Part shown: in pieces, positions 25,256 to 34,072 of the stretch
How positions within the stretch are numbered: position 1 is the first letter of the stretch
How the letters are laid out: every line of letters begins with the position of its first letter
Source of the DNA: Bacteroidota bacterium
Lineage (GTDB): Bacteria; Bacteroidota; Bacteroidia; Chitinophagales; Chitinophagaceae
Direction: 5' to 3'
Length of the DNA: 64,000 nt
Assembly (NCBI GenBank): GCA_018970395.1
Contig: JAGWWM010000001.1
Coordinates: 124,001-188,000 of the forward strand
Made by a program: the position numbers and the translations under genes
Notes under the pieces: model-generated
Databases searched by the model: none
The model's input: the letters and a program-made list of their open reading frames with translations, nothing else
Told to the model about the DNA's origin: nothing

Positions 25256-26395
25256 TTAAAACTCCCGCTCCTGCGCTCTAAACCATCGCTCCGGAATTTC
25301 ATTCTGCGCCGCGAGGCGATAATCTCTCTCACTGCATGGAATGATTTTTCCGTCTGGCAATTGCATCCACCAGCGACCGGTTCTTTTGCTTTGTAAAAAC
25401 AGCGCCTCTATTTCATTAAAGGCCGTATGAAATTCGTTGAAATCATCTCTGTCGGACAAGGAAGATTCTGTCGCCGCTTTTGTTTTCCCATCAATAAAAT
25501 ACCAGATCATTTGAGCAATCTGCATCGCTGTTTGTCTACTGGGATCGGCAGCGGCATTATACCCGTAGATGCCGAGGGTGCTGAGTTGTTGACTCATGCC
25601 CGCAAAGCGAGTAAGGGTACACATTTCTTCTCCGGTTAATCCATTGGGAGAAATAGCGGAGCCGGGCGCATAAGCATGTGCCAGTGCCGACATGTCAATG
25701 GAGACTAACTGCGTACTTCTCAAAACAGGCTCCATTTCCATCAGATGTTCTTTCACTGCTCCAACGCGATAACAATCGAATCCAAGTTTATCCATTGTTT
25801 GCAGCATGGAAGGATGCACGTAATAACTTTGAAAAGCAAGATGGTGATAAGTTTTGATAAAATTCGGTTCTCCGGTCAGCATCTCCATTAAAAAGTTTTC
25901 ACTTTTAATCGAAGATTCTCCTACGAGATTGATCAGCGCATCAATACAAACCACTTCAATCAGTTTCTTTATTTCTGCGTAAGCACTGTATTGCGCAAGC
26001 GTAATATCGTGACTTCCTCCAATGAGGATGACTGTTATTTTTTCAGCTAATAAAGTTTTGATAACCGTACGAATGGCCGCATAAGTATCAGAAATGTTTT
26101 GTCCGGTTTTGATGTTGCCGATATCCGCGATGCGGATATCGGGGTGCCATTGGTAAGACTGAAAAAATTCTTTACGGATGATATCTGCACCATTGCTGCT
26201 GAAAATATTAAATCCGTTTCCTCTTTCTTCAGGGATACCTAACAATACAATGTCCACTTCTTTTAAATCCGGGAAATCTTCTTCATATAATCGGATATGG
26301 GTTCCCCATTGAGATTCATTCAATGCTTCGTCGTTCATCAGTTTTGACAGGGAAATGGGTTGAAGAAAATCCTGAATCAGCAAAGGATCGCTCAT
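25256..26395 (-). CDS. Arginase/ureohydrolase-fold protein (formimidoylglutamase-like), metal site degenerate
   Basis: A 379-residue protein with the ureohydrolase fold. The first metal motif GGSHD is intact. The second, DAHxD in active enzymes, reads DALIN, and the third, normally SxDxDxxDP, reads SIDMSALAH, so several Mn2+ ligands are replaced. Bacteroidota have a conserved branch annotated formimidoylglutamase with such changes. Function is therefore uncertain: an unusual metal site, or a non-catalytic role. It is the last gene of a four-gene minus-strand group, 57 bases after the deacetylase gene. Confidence 0.75.
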   Translation of the reverse strand: MSDPLLIQDFLQPISLSKLMNDEALNESQWGTHIRLYEEDFPDLKEVDIVLLGIPEERGNGFNIFSSNGADIIRKEFFQSYQWHPDIRIADIGNIKTGQNISDTYAAIRTVIKTLLAEKITVILIGGSHDITLAQYSAYAEIKKLIEVVCIDALINLVGESSIKSENFLMEMLTGEPNFIKTYHHLAFQSYYVHPSMLQTMDKLGFDCYRVGAVKEHLMEMEPVLRSTQLVSIDMSALAHAYAPGSAISPNGLTGEEMCTLTRFAGMSQQLSTLGIYGYNAAADPSRQTAMQIAQMIWYFIDGKTKAATESSLSDRDDFNEFHTAFNEIEALFLQSKRTGRWWMQLPDGKIIPCSERDYRLAAQNEIPERWFRAQEREF

Positions 26396-26452
26396 GGTAT
26401 TGTTTTTATTTTGGCAAACATAATGAAAGCTGCCGATTGTCGTAAAGCTCTT

Positions 26453-27733
26453 TTATTTTCGGTGGGCAATTAATCGCTCATACTCTTTCATCCAGCCCGG
26501 CCATAAGGTATTATCTGACAGTAAATGATTGTGCGAAACGGTGATCATAGTGCCATTCGTCGCTTGAATGCGTTCCCGATATGCTTCCCATTCTGCTGCA
26601 GCTTCGGCTGAACTGAGTTCGTTTTCATAGAAAGAATTGGCATCCATCCATGCTAAAGGATGAATACGAAGAGAAGTTGCTCTTTCTCTTTCCAGGTCGT
26701 ACCATAAAAAAGATTGTGCCGTCGCTGCACGGAATCCATTCAGGGTTCCATAGCCCATGCTGTAGTCGTTTGCAATGCCGATACTTTCCAGGGAGCGGTA
26801 GGTGTTGGGCAAAGAGAAAAGAAGGTAATGTTGACGGCTGTGAATGACAGGACGTTGAATAATATTTTCGAGTATTTCTTTTTCTGCTGCAAGCGCCTCC
26901 GGATGGGTATGACTGTAAATCGAAGGATGAAGACCAACCATATTGTTTTGCGCAGTGGTCTTAATCAGTTGTCGATAAGCTTTTTGTTGAATGGATATAT
27001 GTCTATCTAGACCGCTTCTTTTCTTGCCAACCGGGAAAAAATAAATGGGCTTGCATTGATGTTCTGCATGCAGCTGATGAAGCGTGTCATAACAATCATA
27101 AGGATCTTTCTTGTTTCCTAACAATACCTGCATTCTTTCAATAATGCTGTTTGGATTTTTGAGGCCGCCTGCCAGGTTTCTCCAGAAGCCTTTATGTTGA
27201 TAGCTCCAGGCGATATCAATATCGTAGGTAGGGATGAAAGAATAGCCGGGTGATCGGAGGGAAAGCTGTGGGAAATATTCAATCAGCAGCTGCGTGAATA
27301 ATTGCAGCCATTCCTCAATCAAAGGACGATGGAGCAAATTGTTTTGGAAGAGCGTGGATTGATGATGCGGGTATCTTCCGAAGGTGTCGGGTGTAAATGC
27401 TTCATATTCTTCATACCGACAGAGATGAAAAAAAATGGCAGCAGGTAAATCAAAACCAATATTGCCATTCGCGGGAAAGCAAACGGGTATTGAGCGGTAA
27501 TTTGTCCATTCAATCGTTTGCCTTTGGATATTATTTTCATAGAGTAGTCCGGATGGAATGATTTGAAATTCCGTATCTCCAAAAATTTTATCTGAGTAAT
27601 TGATTTTATTTCCGCTTGCTTTAAAATATTCCTGGTCGTTGGTAGTGAGTATAAAGGGGATGCCGGTCTTTTCAAAGAGATACTCAAATACATAGCGTAT
27701 CCGCGGCGTGATGGTATCAGTATAAACAAGCAT
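26453..27733 (-). CDS. Polysaccharide deacetylase family protein
   Basis: A 426-residue protein of the Bacteroidota group that combines an N-terminal ~120-residue domain (DUF7033-like) with a NodB-type deacetylase domain. Catalytic-region hallmarks are IPTYDIDIAW (D-x-D), VGLHPSIYSH and SRQHYLLFSLPNTYRSLESIGIANDYSMGY. No signal peptide is visible, so it is probably cytoplasmic. Its start lies 6 bases after the LutB-like stop, indicating co-translation. The substrate is unknown. Confidence 0.8.
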   Translation of the reverse strand: MLVYTDTITPRIRYVFEYLFEKTGIPFILTTNDQEYFKASGNKINYSDKIFGDTEFQIIPSGLLYENNIQRQTIEWTNYRSIPVCFPANGNIGFDLPAAIFFHLCRYEEYEAFTPDTFGRYPHHQSTLFQNNLLHRPLIEEWLQLFTQLLIEYFPQLSLRSPGYSFIPTYDIDIAWSYQHKGFWRNLAGGLKNPNSIIERMQVLLGNKKDPYDCYDTLHQLHAEHQCKPIYFFPVGKKRSGLDRHISIQQKAYRQLIKTTAQNNMVGLHPSIYSHTHPEALAAEKEILENIIQRPVIHSRQHYLLFSLPNTYRSLESIGIANDYSMGYGTLNGFRAATAQSFLWYDLERERATSLRIHPLAWMDANSFYENELSSAEAAAEWEAYRERIQATNGTMITVSHNHLLSDNTLWPGWMKEYERLIAHRK

Positions 27734-27739
27734 GAGCGA

Positions 27740-29116
27740 TTAGCGGGATTTTTTTTCTTTCCACAACTGATTGAAACTTTTTTCCGGAAAATGTAAATCG
27801 CCTCTGTTTTGGGTCCAGCTTTTCATGAATTGATGAATCATCCACGATTTAATTTTTGCCTTCCCCTGATTCATTAGTCCGCGGTGCAACGATACTTGTT
27901 TCCATATTTTCCAGGCAACCCTTTCACCAAAAGGAGCCAGACCTTGTGTAACGGATTCTGCACGATTCTCCAGTAATAACTCGTGCAGATTGATGCGAAC
28001 GGGACAAACTTCCGTACAGTTGCCGCAAAGCGAGGAAGCGTAACTTAAGTGTTTGTATTCATCTAAATCTTTCAGGTGTGGAGTTAATACTTTTCCGATG
28101 GGTCCGCTGTAGGTAGTGCCATAACTATGCCCCCCAATATTTTTATAGACCGGACAGGCATTAAGACAAGCACCGCAACGAATGCAGTAAAGACTTTCTC
28201 GGGTGGCGGGATTTTTCAGCAGGTTGGTTCTGCCATTATCGAGCAGGATGACAATCATTTCGTCGGGGCCATCTGTTTCATTAGCTTGGCGAGGACCAGA
28301 AATAATACTGTTATATACTGTTACCTGCTGACCTGTACCGAAGGCAGACAAAAGCGGCCAGAACAAAGCAAGATCCTGAAAGGAGGGCAGCACTTTTTCG
28401 ATACCCACGATGACGATATGTGTTTTGGGAAAAGCGGTACTTAGTCGACCGTTACCTTCGTTTTCAGTAATGGCAACTCCACCAATATCTGCCAGAATAA
28501 AATTCGCTCCTGTAATGCCGATTTCGGCTTGGGTATATTTTTCTCTCAGAATTTTACGTGCGACCTGAGTGAGTTCCTGTGGAGTGGCTTTAGGATTTGT
28601 GCCTAATTTTTCGGCAAATAATTTCGCCACGTCTTCCTTGCTTTTATGCATGGCAGGGGTCACGATATGATAGGGGGCTTCGCCATCTAATTGCTGAATA
28701 TATTCTCCCAGATCTGTTTCTATACTTTCGATATCGTTGGTTTCGAGAAATTCATTGAGGTGAATTTCTTCTGTTGCCATGCTTTTGCTCTTGACGACAG
28801 AGCGACATTTTTTTTCTCGGCAGATTTTCAGAATTTCTGCACAGGCTTCATCGCTGTTTTGCGCCCAGATTACTTTTCCGCCTCGGGCTGTAAATTGAAG
28901 TTCAAAAGTTTCTAGTTGCTGATCGAGGTTTTCAATAGCGCGCCATTTGATATTTTTTGCTCTTTCACGGGCGGTCATCACATCCGTGAACTGTGCTTTG
29001 CCTTCCGGTACTTTGGCGTTGTATTTGCCGATATTAAAATTGATGGTTTGACGATGTTTCAAATCGGCAGCCTTTCGGGCTCCTGCTTCCATAAATTTTT
29101 CGGCAATGGGATTCAT
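27740..29116 (-). CDS. LutB/LldF-type iron-sulfur protein
   Basis: A 458-residue protein related to LutB, the lactate-oxidation component. The N-terminal LUD domain (~65-300) has VKSKSMATEEIHLNEFLE and ITGANFILADIGGVAITENEGNGRL. The C-terminal part has two 4Fe-4S motifs, CIRCGACLNACPVYKNIGG and CGNCTEVCPVRINLHELL. lutA and lutC are not adjacent, so a lactate role cannot be confirmed from context. It lies between DUF3109 and deacetylase genes, a combination I recall as common in Bacteroidota. Confidence 0.85.
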   Translation of the reverse strand: MNPIAEKFMEAGARKAADLKHRQTINFNIGKYNAKVPEGKAQFTDVMTARERAKNIKWRAIENLDQQLETFELQFTARGGKVIWAQNSDEACAEILKICREKKCRSVVKSKSMATEEIHLNEFLETNDIESIETDLGEYIQQLDGEAPYHIVTPAMHKSKEDVAKLFAEKLGTNPKATPQELTQVARKILREKYTQAEIGITGANFILADIGGVAITENEGNGRLSTAFPKTHIVIVGIEKVLPSFQDLALFWPLLSAFGTGQQVTVYNSIISGPRQANETDGPDEMIVILLDNGRTNLLKNPATRESLYCIRCGACLNACPVYKNIGGHSYGTTYSGPIGKVLTPHLKDLDEYKHLSYASSLCGNCTEVCPVRINLHELLLENRAESVTQGLAPFGERVAWKIWKQVSLHRGLMNQGKAKIKSWMIHQFMKSWTQNRGDLHFPEKSFNQLWKEKKSR

Positions 29117-29137
29117 GTTGTTGAATGAAGTATGAAG

Positions 29138-29737
29138 TTAGTTTTTCTTTTCCTTATCTCTATCAAAATGTTGAGCAGCAATCTGGTCGAGCACTTCAAA
29201 GAAATCTTCTCCGTATTTACGGATGAGGGGTTCTTTCAAAAACTGATAGACCGGCACTTTGAGTTGCTGACCCAAACGGCATGCCGGCGCGCAGAGGGTT
29301 TCTCGGGGTTCGTAGTTCACGTATTCAATTTCCAGGTTTTCACTGTGTGAAATTTTGATTGGAAAGAGGTGGCAGGAGATGGGTTTTTTCCAGTCTGACT
29401 TTCCCTCGTTATACAGGGTTTCAAAACCGCATTTGAAAATGCCGGCTTCATCGCGGAATCCATATACGCACATGCCGCTGCCGATAGTGGGCGTTACCCA
29501 GCCAAACTCATGATCGTAAGTATAGTAGCCTGACTGTTCAACAATTTCAATGCCTTCTTTTGTCATCAATGGTTTTACCTTTTCATAGTATTTTTCCACC
29601 TGTTTTTTCTCTTCCTCCGTAAGTGGTGCGCCCGCATCTCCCTCTACGCAGCAGTCGCCTTTGCAGCGTTGAAGATCACAGACAAATTGTTCTTCCACGA
29701 CTTCATTGCTGATGTAGATATTGTCAATGATGATCAT
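29138..29737 (-). CDS. DUF3109 family protein
   Basis: A 199-residue cytoplasmic protein with cysteines in family-specific places: CDLQRCKGDCCVEGDAG near the N-terminus, FKCGFETLY, CHLFPIKI and LCAPACRLG. The layout suggests metal or iron-sulfur binding, as in the related YkgJ-type zinc/iron-chelating proteins. The function is unknown. It is the first gene of the minus-strand group 29737-25256 and reads away from carB. Confidence 0.82.
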   Translation of the reverse strand: MIIIDNIYISNEVVEEQFVCDLQRCKGDCCVEGDAGAPLTEEEKKQVEKYYEKVKPLMTKEGIEIVEQSGYYTYDHEFGWVTPTIGSGMCVYGFRDEAGIFKCGFETLYNEGKSDWKKPISCHLFPIKISHSENLEIEYVNYEPRETLCAPACRLGQQLKVPVYQFLKEPLIRKYGEDFFEVLDQIAAQHFDRDKEKKN

Positions 29738-29771
29738 GCTTCCTTTTTTGCAAATTTAGCAGGTTGATACT

Positions 29772-29779
29772 TACCTTTG
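29772..29779 (+). promoter_or_regulatory. Bacteroidota -7 promoter box, TACCTTTG
   Basis: Ends 7 bases before the carB start codon at 29787; a TTG about 21 bases upstream could be the -33 element. It shows that the half-length carB has its own promoter and is not simply the tail of a broken gene. Confidence 0.6.
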
Positions 29780-29786
29780 CGCCGCT

Positions 29787-30980
29787 ATGGCAAATACAGT
29801 TCTCCACAACGAATCTATTCCATCCGACAGAAAAAAAATTATTGTTTTAGGTAGTGGTCCTAACCGTATCGGGCAGGGCATTGAATTTGACTATTGTTGC
29901 GTGCATGGTTTACTCGCTATCAAAGAAGCCGGCTATGAAGCCATCATGATCAATTGCAACCCTGAAACGGTGAGTACCGATTTTGATATGGCCGATAAGC
30001 TATATTTCGAGCCGGTGAACTGGGAGCATTTATGGGAGATCATCGAGCTTGAGAAACCGTATGGAGTGATTGTTCAGTTAGGAGGACAAACCGCTTTGAA
30101 ATTAGCCAAGCGTTTGCATGAAAAAGGGATTCGGATCATTGGTACATCGTTTGACAGTATGGATATTGCAGAAGACAGGGGGCGGTTCAGTGATTTGCTG
30201 AAAGAGTTGGATATACCCTATCCGCAATATGGCACCGCTTATACTACTGACGAAGCGATGGAAGTAGCCAAGCAAGTCGGCTATCCGGTATTGGTGCGTC
30301 CGAGTTATGTGTTGGGTGGACAAAGAATGCGGATTGTAATCAATGATGATGAGTTGGAAAAAGCGGTGTTGAGTCTGATTAAACATTTACCCGGAAATAA
30401 AATATTGATTGATCATTTTCTCGATCGTTGTCAGGAGGCAGAGATAGATGCTATTTATGACGGAGAAAATTTTCATATTATGGGCGTGATGGAGCATATT
30501 GAGCCCGCGGGTATTCATAGCGGCGACAGTCATGCTGTATTACCTGAGTTCAATCTAACGCCCCTGGTGGTAGCGACGATGGAAGAGTATGCGAAACGGA
30601 TTGCGCAGCGTTTGGATATCAGAGGACTCATCAATATTCAATTTGCCATTAAGGATGGTAAGGTGTATGTGATAGAAGCGAATCCGCGTGCTTCGCGAAC
30701 CACACCGTTTATCGCAAAGGCTTATCAAATTCCGTATTTGAATATTGCCACTCGAGTGATGATGGGGGTAAACAAGCTGACAGATTTCCAATATGAAAAA
30801 AAGCTGACCGGCTATGCGATTAAAGAGCCCGTGTTCAGTTTCAATAAATTCCCCAATGTCAACAAGGAGCTTGGGCCGGAGATGAAGAGTACCGGTGAAG
30901 CCATTCGTTTTATTAAGGATTTGCGTGATCCCTGGTTTAGACAACTTTACAAGGACAGGAGCATGTATTTGAGTAAGTAA
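29787..30980 (+). CDS. carB: Carbamoyl-phosphate synthase large subunit, C-terminal ATP-grasp half only
   Basis: A 397-residue protein matching only the second synthetase half of CarB (about residues 550-935 of the E. coli protein). Present are GSGPNRIGQGIEFDYCCVH, VNCNPETVSTDFD-like and IVQLGGQTALKLA, the ATP-grasp core RPSYVLGGQRM, EPAGIHSGDSHAVLP and EANPRASRTTPF, ending at GEAIRFIKDL...YLSK. The first half (carboxyphosphate-forming) and the C-terminal MGS regulatory domain are both absent here. It has its own promoter and start. Split carB genes are known in some archaea and Aquifex, so a separate carB N-half elsewhere in the genome is expected. Confidence 0.9.
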   Translation: MANTVLHNESIPSDRKKIIVLGSGPNRIGQGIEFDYCCVHGLLAIKEAGYEAIMINCNPETVSTDFDMADKLYFEPVNWEHLWEIIELEKPYGVIVQLGGQTALKLAKRLHEKGIRIIGTSFDSMDIAEDRGRFSDLLKELDIPYPQYGTAYTTDEAMEVAKQVGYPVLVRPSYVLGGQRMRIVINDDELEKAVLSLIKHLPGNKILIDHFLDRCQEAEIDAIYDGENFHIMGVMEHIEPAGIHSGDSHAVLPEFNLTPLVVATMEEYAKRIAQRLDIRGLINIQFAIKDGKVYVIEANPRASRTTPFIAKAYQIPYLNIATRVMMGVNKLTDFQYEKKLTGYAIKEPVFSFNKFPNVNKELGPEMKSTGEAIRFIKDLRDPWFRQLYKDRSMYLSK

Positions 30981-30990
30981 GCTCTCCGGA

Positions 30991-31003
30991 ACCCCGAAGG
31001 GGT
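30991..31003 (+). terminator. Hairpin ACCCC-GAA-GGGGT after carB
   Basis: Five-bp GC hairpin 11 bases after the carB stop, followed by ATTTTT. The ACCCCGAAGGGGT core is a frequent intergenic sequence in Bacteroidota and probably works as a weak terminator. Confidence 0.45.
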
Positions 31004-31024
31004 GAAATAAATTTTTAAAAAAAA

Positions 31025-31068
31025 AAGTCTACCAAAATAATAGGAATATAAATTTTATCCTATATTTG
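31025..31068 (+). promoter_or_regulatory. Promoter and possible operator of the TonB receptor at 31171
   Basis: The -7 box TATATTTG is at 31061-31068. Upstream, AAGTCTACCAAAATAATAGG (31025-31044) matches the element over the dehydrogenase promoter (60208) at 13 of 20 positions. A separate inverted repeat ATAGGA/TCCTAT (31040-31045, 31058-31063) overlaps the -7 box. The promoter is fairly secure, the operator tentative. Confidence 0.45.
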
Positions 31069-31078
31069 CACCGAAATT

Positions 31079-31133
31079 ACTCCGCCAATAACGGAGTTTT
31101 TATTGACCTTTTAAGTCTATAAAAAAGATAGAC
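31079..31133 (+). promoter_or_regulatory. Leader hairpins before the TonB receptor
   Basis: Two stem-loops in the 5' leader. ACTCCG/CGGAGT with a 7-base loop (31079-31097) is followed by TTTTTATT and looks like an attenuator. GTCTAT/ATAGAC (31115-31120, 31128-31133) comes next. The start codon is 38 bases further on. Confidence 0.4.
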
Positions 31134-31170
31134 AATAAACAAGTGAATTAATCAACCACATAAATTCAAA

Positions 31171-33804
31171 ATGAAAATGAAAAAAAATCTAATGTTGTCG
31201 GGGGTCTTTATTCTTATCGTATCCCTGCAGGTAACTGCCCAGCAAATACTGAGAGGGCAGGTGAAAAATGAAAAAGGACAAGCCATCGAAGCGGCTACAA
31301 TCCATGTGAGAGGAACCAAAACAACTGTGGCAGCAGATGCGGCAGGAAATTTCTCCCTTCGTCTTCCCGAAAAATTGCCGGCGGTATTACATATCACCGC
31401 TGCCGGTTATCAAACCCTCAACCAGCGCATTGAATCATGGGCAGATACGGTGTATGCCATCACGCTGGGACTGAATGATCAGTTGGATGAAGTCGTTATC
31501 ACTTCGCGTCGCCGCTCTGAAGTGGCACAGGATGTACCGATTGCTATTTCAGTTGTATCAGGATCGCAAGTGGATAATGCAGGGGCTTTCAATGTAAACC
31601 GTTTGAAAGAAATTGTTCCTTCTGTTCAGCTATATACCTCCAATCCGCGTAATACCGGTATTAATATCAGAGGGCTGGGTTCTCCCTTTGGATTGACCAA
31701 TGACGGATTGGATCCAGGGGTTGGTTTTTATGTGGATGGCGTGTACTTTGCCCGTCCAGCAGCAGCTACCTTGGATTTTATTGATATAGAACAAATTGAA
31801 GTACTGCGTGGGCCCCAAGGAACCTTATTCGGGAAAAATACCACTTCGGGTTCTTTCAACATCACTACTCGCAAGCCCACTTTCAAACCCGGTGCTAATT
31901 TTGAATTGAGTTATGGCAACTATGCTTTTGTACAGGCAAAGGCATCGGTAACCGGCGCCATATCGAAAAAAATTGCCGGTCGCCTTTCATTCTCCGGAAC
32001 CAGTCGTAACGGCGTGATTGAAAATGTTAGGACCAGACAATACACCAATGAGCTCGACAATATTGGAGTGCGCGGACAATTATTGTACAAACCTTTTGAA
32101 AATACTTCCATTACGCTGGCAGGTGATTATAATGATCAACGTCCGGATGGTTATGCACAGGTAGTAGGCGGTGTAGTACAAACCAAAAGAGAAGGTTTTC
32201 GTCAATTTGATTCTATAGCTAAAGATCTTAATTACAAACTTCCCTCCACCAATCCATTTGATCGTAAAATAGATACCGACGTTCCCTGGAATTCCGGCAA
32301 TGGGCTGGGTGGCGTTTCTTTAAACATTGATCAAAAAATAGGCAGAGGAAAATTAACGGCTACTACTTCCTGGCGCTATTGGGATTGGGATCCTTCCAAC
32401 GACCGAGATTTTACAGGATTACAGGCATTGGTTAGATCGGCGAATAAATCCAGACATACCAACTGGTCGCAGGAAATTCGTTATGCCGGTGAATTGACGG
32501 ATCGTTTGAGTGGTGTGGTAGGTTTATATTACATTGATCAGGAAGTGAAGACCGATGGACTGGAGCAAGCCGGGAAAGATCAGTGGCGCTTTTCTCAGAA
32601 TGCTACTAAATCAGGTGGCCGTAACAGATTGTGGGAAACACCAGGTTTGGTAGATGGTCGTGGAATTAGAACCAACTCATCCATTAAATCTCAAAGCGCA
32701 GCGGCTTTTGCAAACATAGATTGGGAAATCGTTAAAGGATTGCATGTGTTGCCCGGTATTCGTTTCAACTACGACAGAAAAGATGTGTTGTTTGACAGAA
32801 GAGCTTTTGGTGGTTTGGATACGGCAACCTATGTTAACCCGGCAATTACTGCGGATTCACTTACTAAGGTCAGAACCAATTTGCAAAACTTAATCAATAG
32901 CGTTTATAGAAATCAATTCTATGTAGCTAATGCAGAAGAAAACAATTTCACTTATCAGTTAACATTGGCTTACAGACCCAATCAGAAGATCAATGCATTT
33001 GCTACTTATTCTACCAGCTTTAAACCTATTGGCGTGAATGTGGCAGGGTTGCCTACAGTTACAGGATCTAATGATCCGGATTTATCGCTCGCAGTAATCA
33101 AACCGGAATATGTAACACACTATGAATTTGGCATCAAGTCGAATCCCACAGATAATCTGACCGTGAATATTGTTTATCACAATACAGATATTAAAGATTA
33201 TCAGACCAATGTTCAGTCGGCTCAGCTGAATGTAAACAGAGGCTATATCGCCAATGCCGAAGCTGTGAATGTAAAAGGGGTGGAATTGGATGCGAACTAC
33301 AGATTCAACAATGCTTTTTCATTTTTTGGTGCGTTGACCTATACCGATGGTCGTTATGTTAAATTCACCAATGCGCCGCTTCCTCTTGAAGAAACCGGTT
33401 TGACAGAGAACGGACAACAGAAAGCATTTAAAGATGTTTCCGGTGGTCGTTTACCCGGCATATCTGAATGGGCAGGTTCTTTAGGTGGAGAATACACAGT
33501 GCCGGCTCAATTTTTAAAACAAAAAGGAAAATTCTTTATTGCAGCTGAGGCTTTCTATCGTTCAGAGTTTTCTTCCAATCCAACTCCCTCCGCAGTGTTG
33601 AACATTCCTGCTTATACGATCGTAAATGCTCGTTTAGGTTTTCGCACTACCAATGGTTTCTCTGCTTTCTTATGGAGCAGAAACCTGACCAATACCAATT
33701 ATTTTGAGCAGTTGCTTGCTGCCGGAGGCAATGCAGGACATTGGGGCGCCGTTCTGGGCGATCCTTTGACCTATGGAATAACACTGAGATACGCACTTCA
33801 ATAA
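31171..33804 (+). CDS. TonB-dependent outer-membrane receptor
   Basis: An 877-residue receptor: signal peptide (ending VTAQ, ~24), a carboxypeptidase-regulatory-like beta-sandwich (~25-110), a plug domain (~118-230, LDEVVITSRRRSEVAQDVPIAISVVSG ... VDGVYFARPAAATLDFIDIEQIEVLRGPQGTLFGKNTTSG) and a 22-strand barrel ending in aromatic ALQ. It imports a ligand using TonB/ExbBD energy. It is not a SusC (no SusD follows). The ligand is unknown; the neighbourhood and shared upstream motif hint at a sulfur compound. A hairpin terminator follows at 33880. Confidence 0.93.
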   Translation: MKMKKNLMLSGVFILIVSLQVTAQQILRGQVKNEKGQAIEAATIHVRGTKTTVAADAAGNFSLRLPEKLPAVLHITAAGYQTLNQRIESWADTVYAITLGLNDQLDEVVITSRRRSEVAQDVPIAISVVSGSQVDNAGAFNVNRLKEIVPSVQLYTSNPRNTGINIRGLGSPFGLTNDGLDPGVGFYVDGVYFARPAAATLDFIDIEQIEVLRGPQGTLFGKNTTSGSFNITTRKPTFKPGANFELSYGNYAFVQAKASVTGAISKKIAGRLSFSGTSRNGVIENVRTRQYTNELDNIGVRGQLLYKPFENTSITLAGDYNDQRPDGYAQVVGGVVQTKREGFRQFDSIAKDLNYKLPSTNPFDRKIDTDVPWNSGNGLGGVSLNIDQKIGRGKLTATTSWRYWDWDPSNDRDFTGLQALVRSANKSRHTNWSQEIRYAGELTDRLSGVVGLYYIDQEVKTDGLEQAGKDQWRFSQNATKSGGRNRLWETPGLVDGRGIRTNSSIKSQSAAAFANIDWEIVKGLHVLPGIRFNYDRKDVLFDRRAFGGLDTATYVNPAITADSLTKVRTNLQNLINSVYRNQFYVANAEENNFTYQLTLAYRPNQKINAFATYSTSFKPIGVNVAGLPTVTGSNDPDLSLAVIKPEYVTHYEFGIKSNPTDNLTVNIVYHNTDIKDYQTNVQSAQLNVNRGYIANAEAVNVKGVELDANYRFNNAFSFFGALTYTDGRYVKFTNAPLPLEETGLTENGQQKAFKDVSGGRLPGISEWAGSLGGEYTVPAQFLKQKGKFFIAAEAFYRSEFSSNPTPSAVLNIPAYTIVNARLGFRTTNGFSAFLWSRNLTNTNYFEQLLAAGGNAGHWGAVLGDPLTYGITLRYALQ

Positions 33805-33879
33805 TTGAAGTAAACTGATAAAAAGGCTTAAGGTTTTAAAGGTTAATTTAAGCAAGCAGTAAGAAGACGTATCCTAATC

Positions 33880-33913
33880 AAGAGGTGTCCCGGCAATGAA
33901 CGGGATGCCTCTT
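33880..33913 (+). terminator. Terminator after the TonB receptor
   Basis: A 13-pair stem (33880-33892 with 33901-33913, two G-U pairs) with an 8-base loop and a short T-rich tail, 75 bases after the receptor stop. Confidence 0.6.
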
Positions 33914-34072
33914 TCGTTAGGGGAATGTAAATCTTATTTTGTTTCTTATTGCTATATTTCGTTGATCGTTGTTCGTTTATCGTTGATCGAAAAATACGAA
34001 AAACGAGAAACGATGGACGGTAAACGAGACTGCCCGCGCGTTTTGCCTTGCCAGCGCCACACGTTTCCTTAT

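Noticed and set aside
25236-25258. TAACGGT/ACCGTTA repeat as a strong terminator
   Set aside because: The stem is short, overlaps the stop codon of the arginase-fold gene, and has no T-run on either side.
29787-30980. carB broken by a frameshift or sequencing error
   Set aside because: No CarB sequence is seen upstream (opposite-strand gene) or downstream in any frame, and a promoter precedes its start codon.
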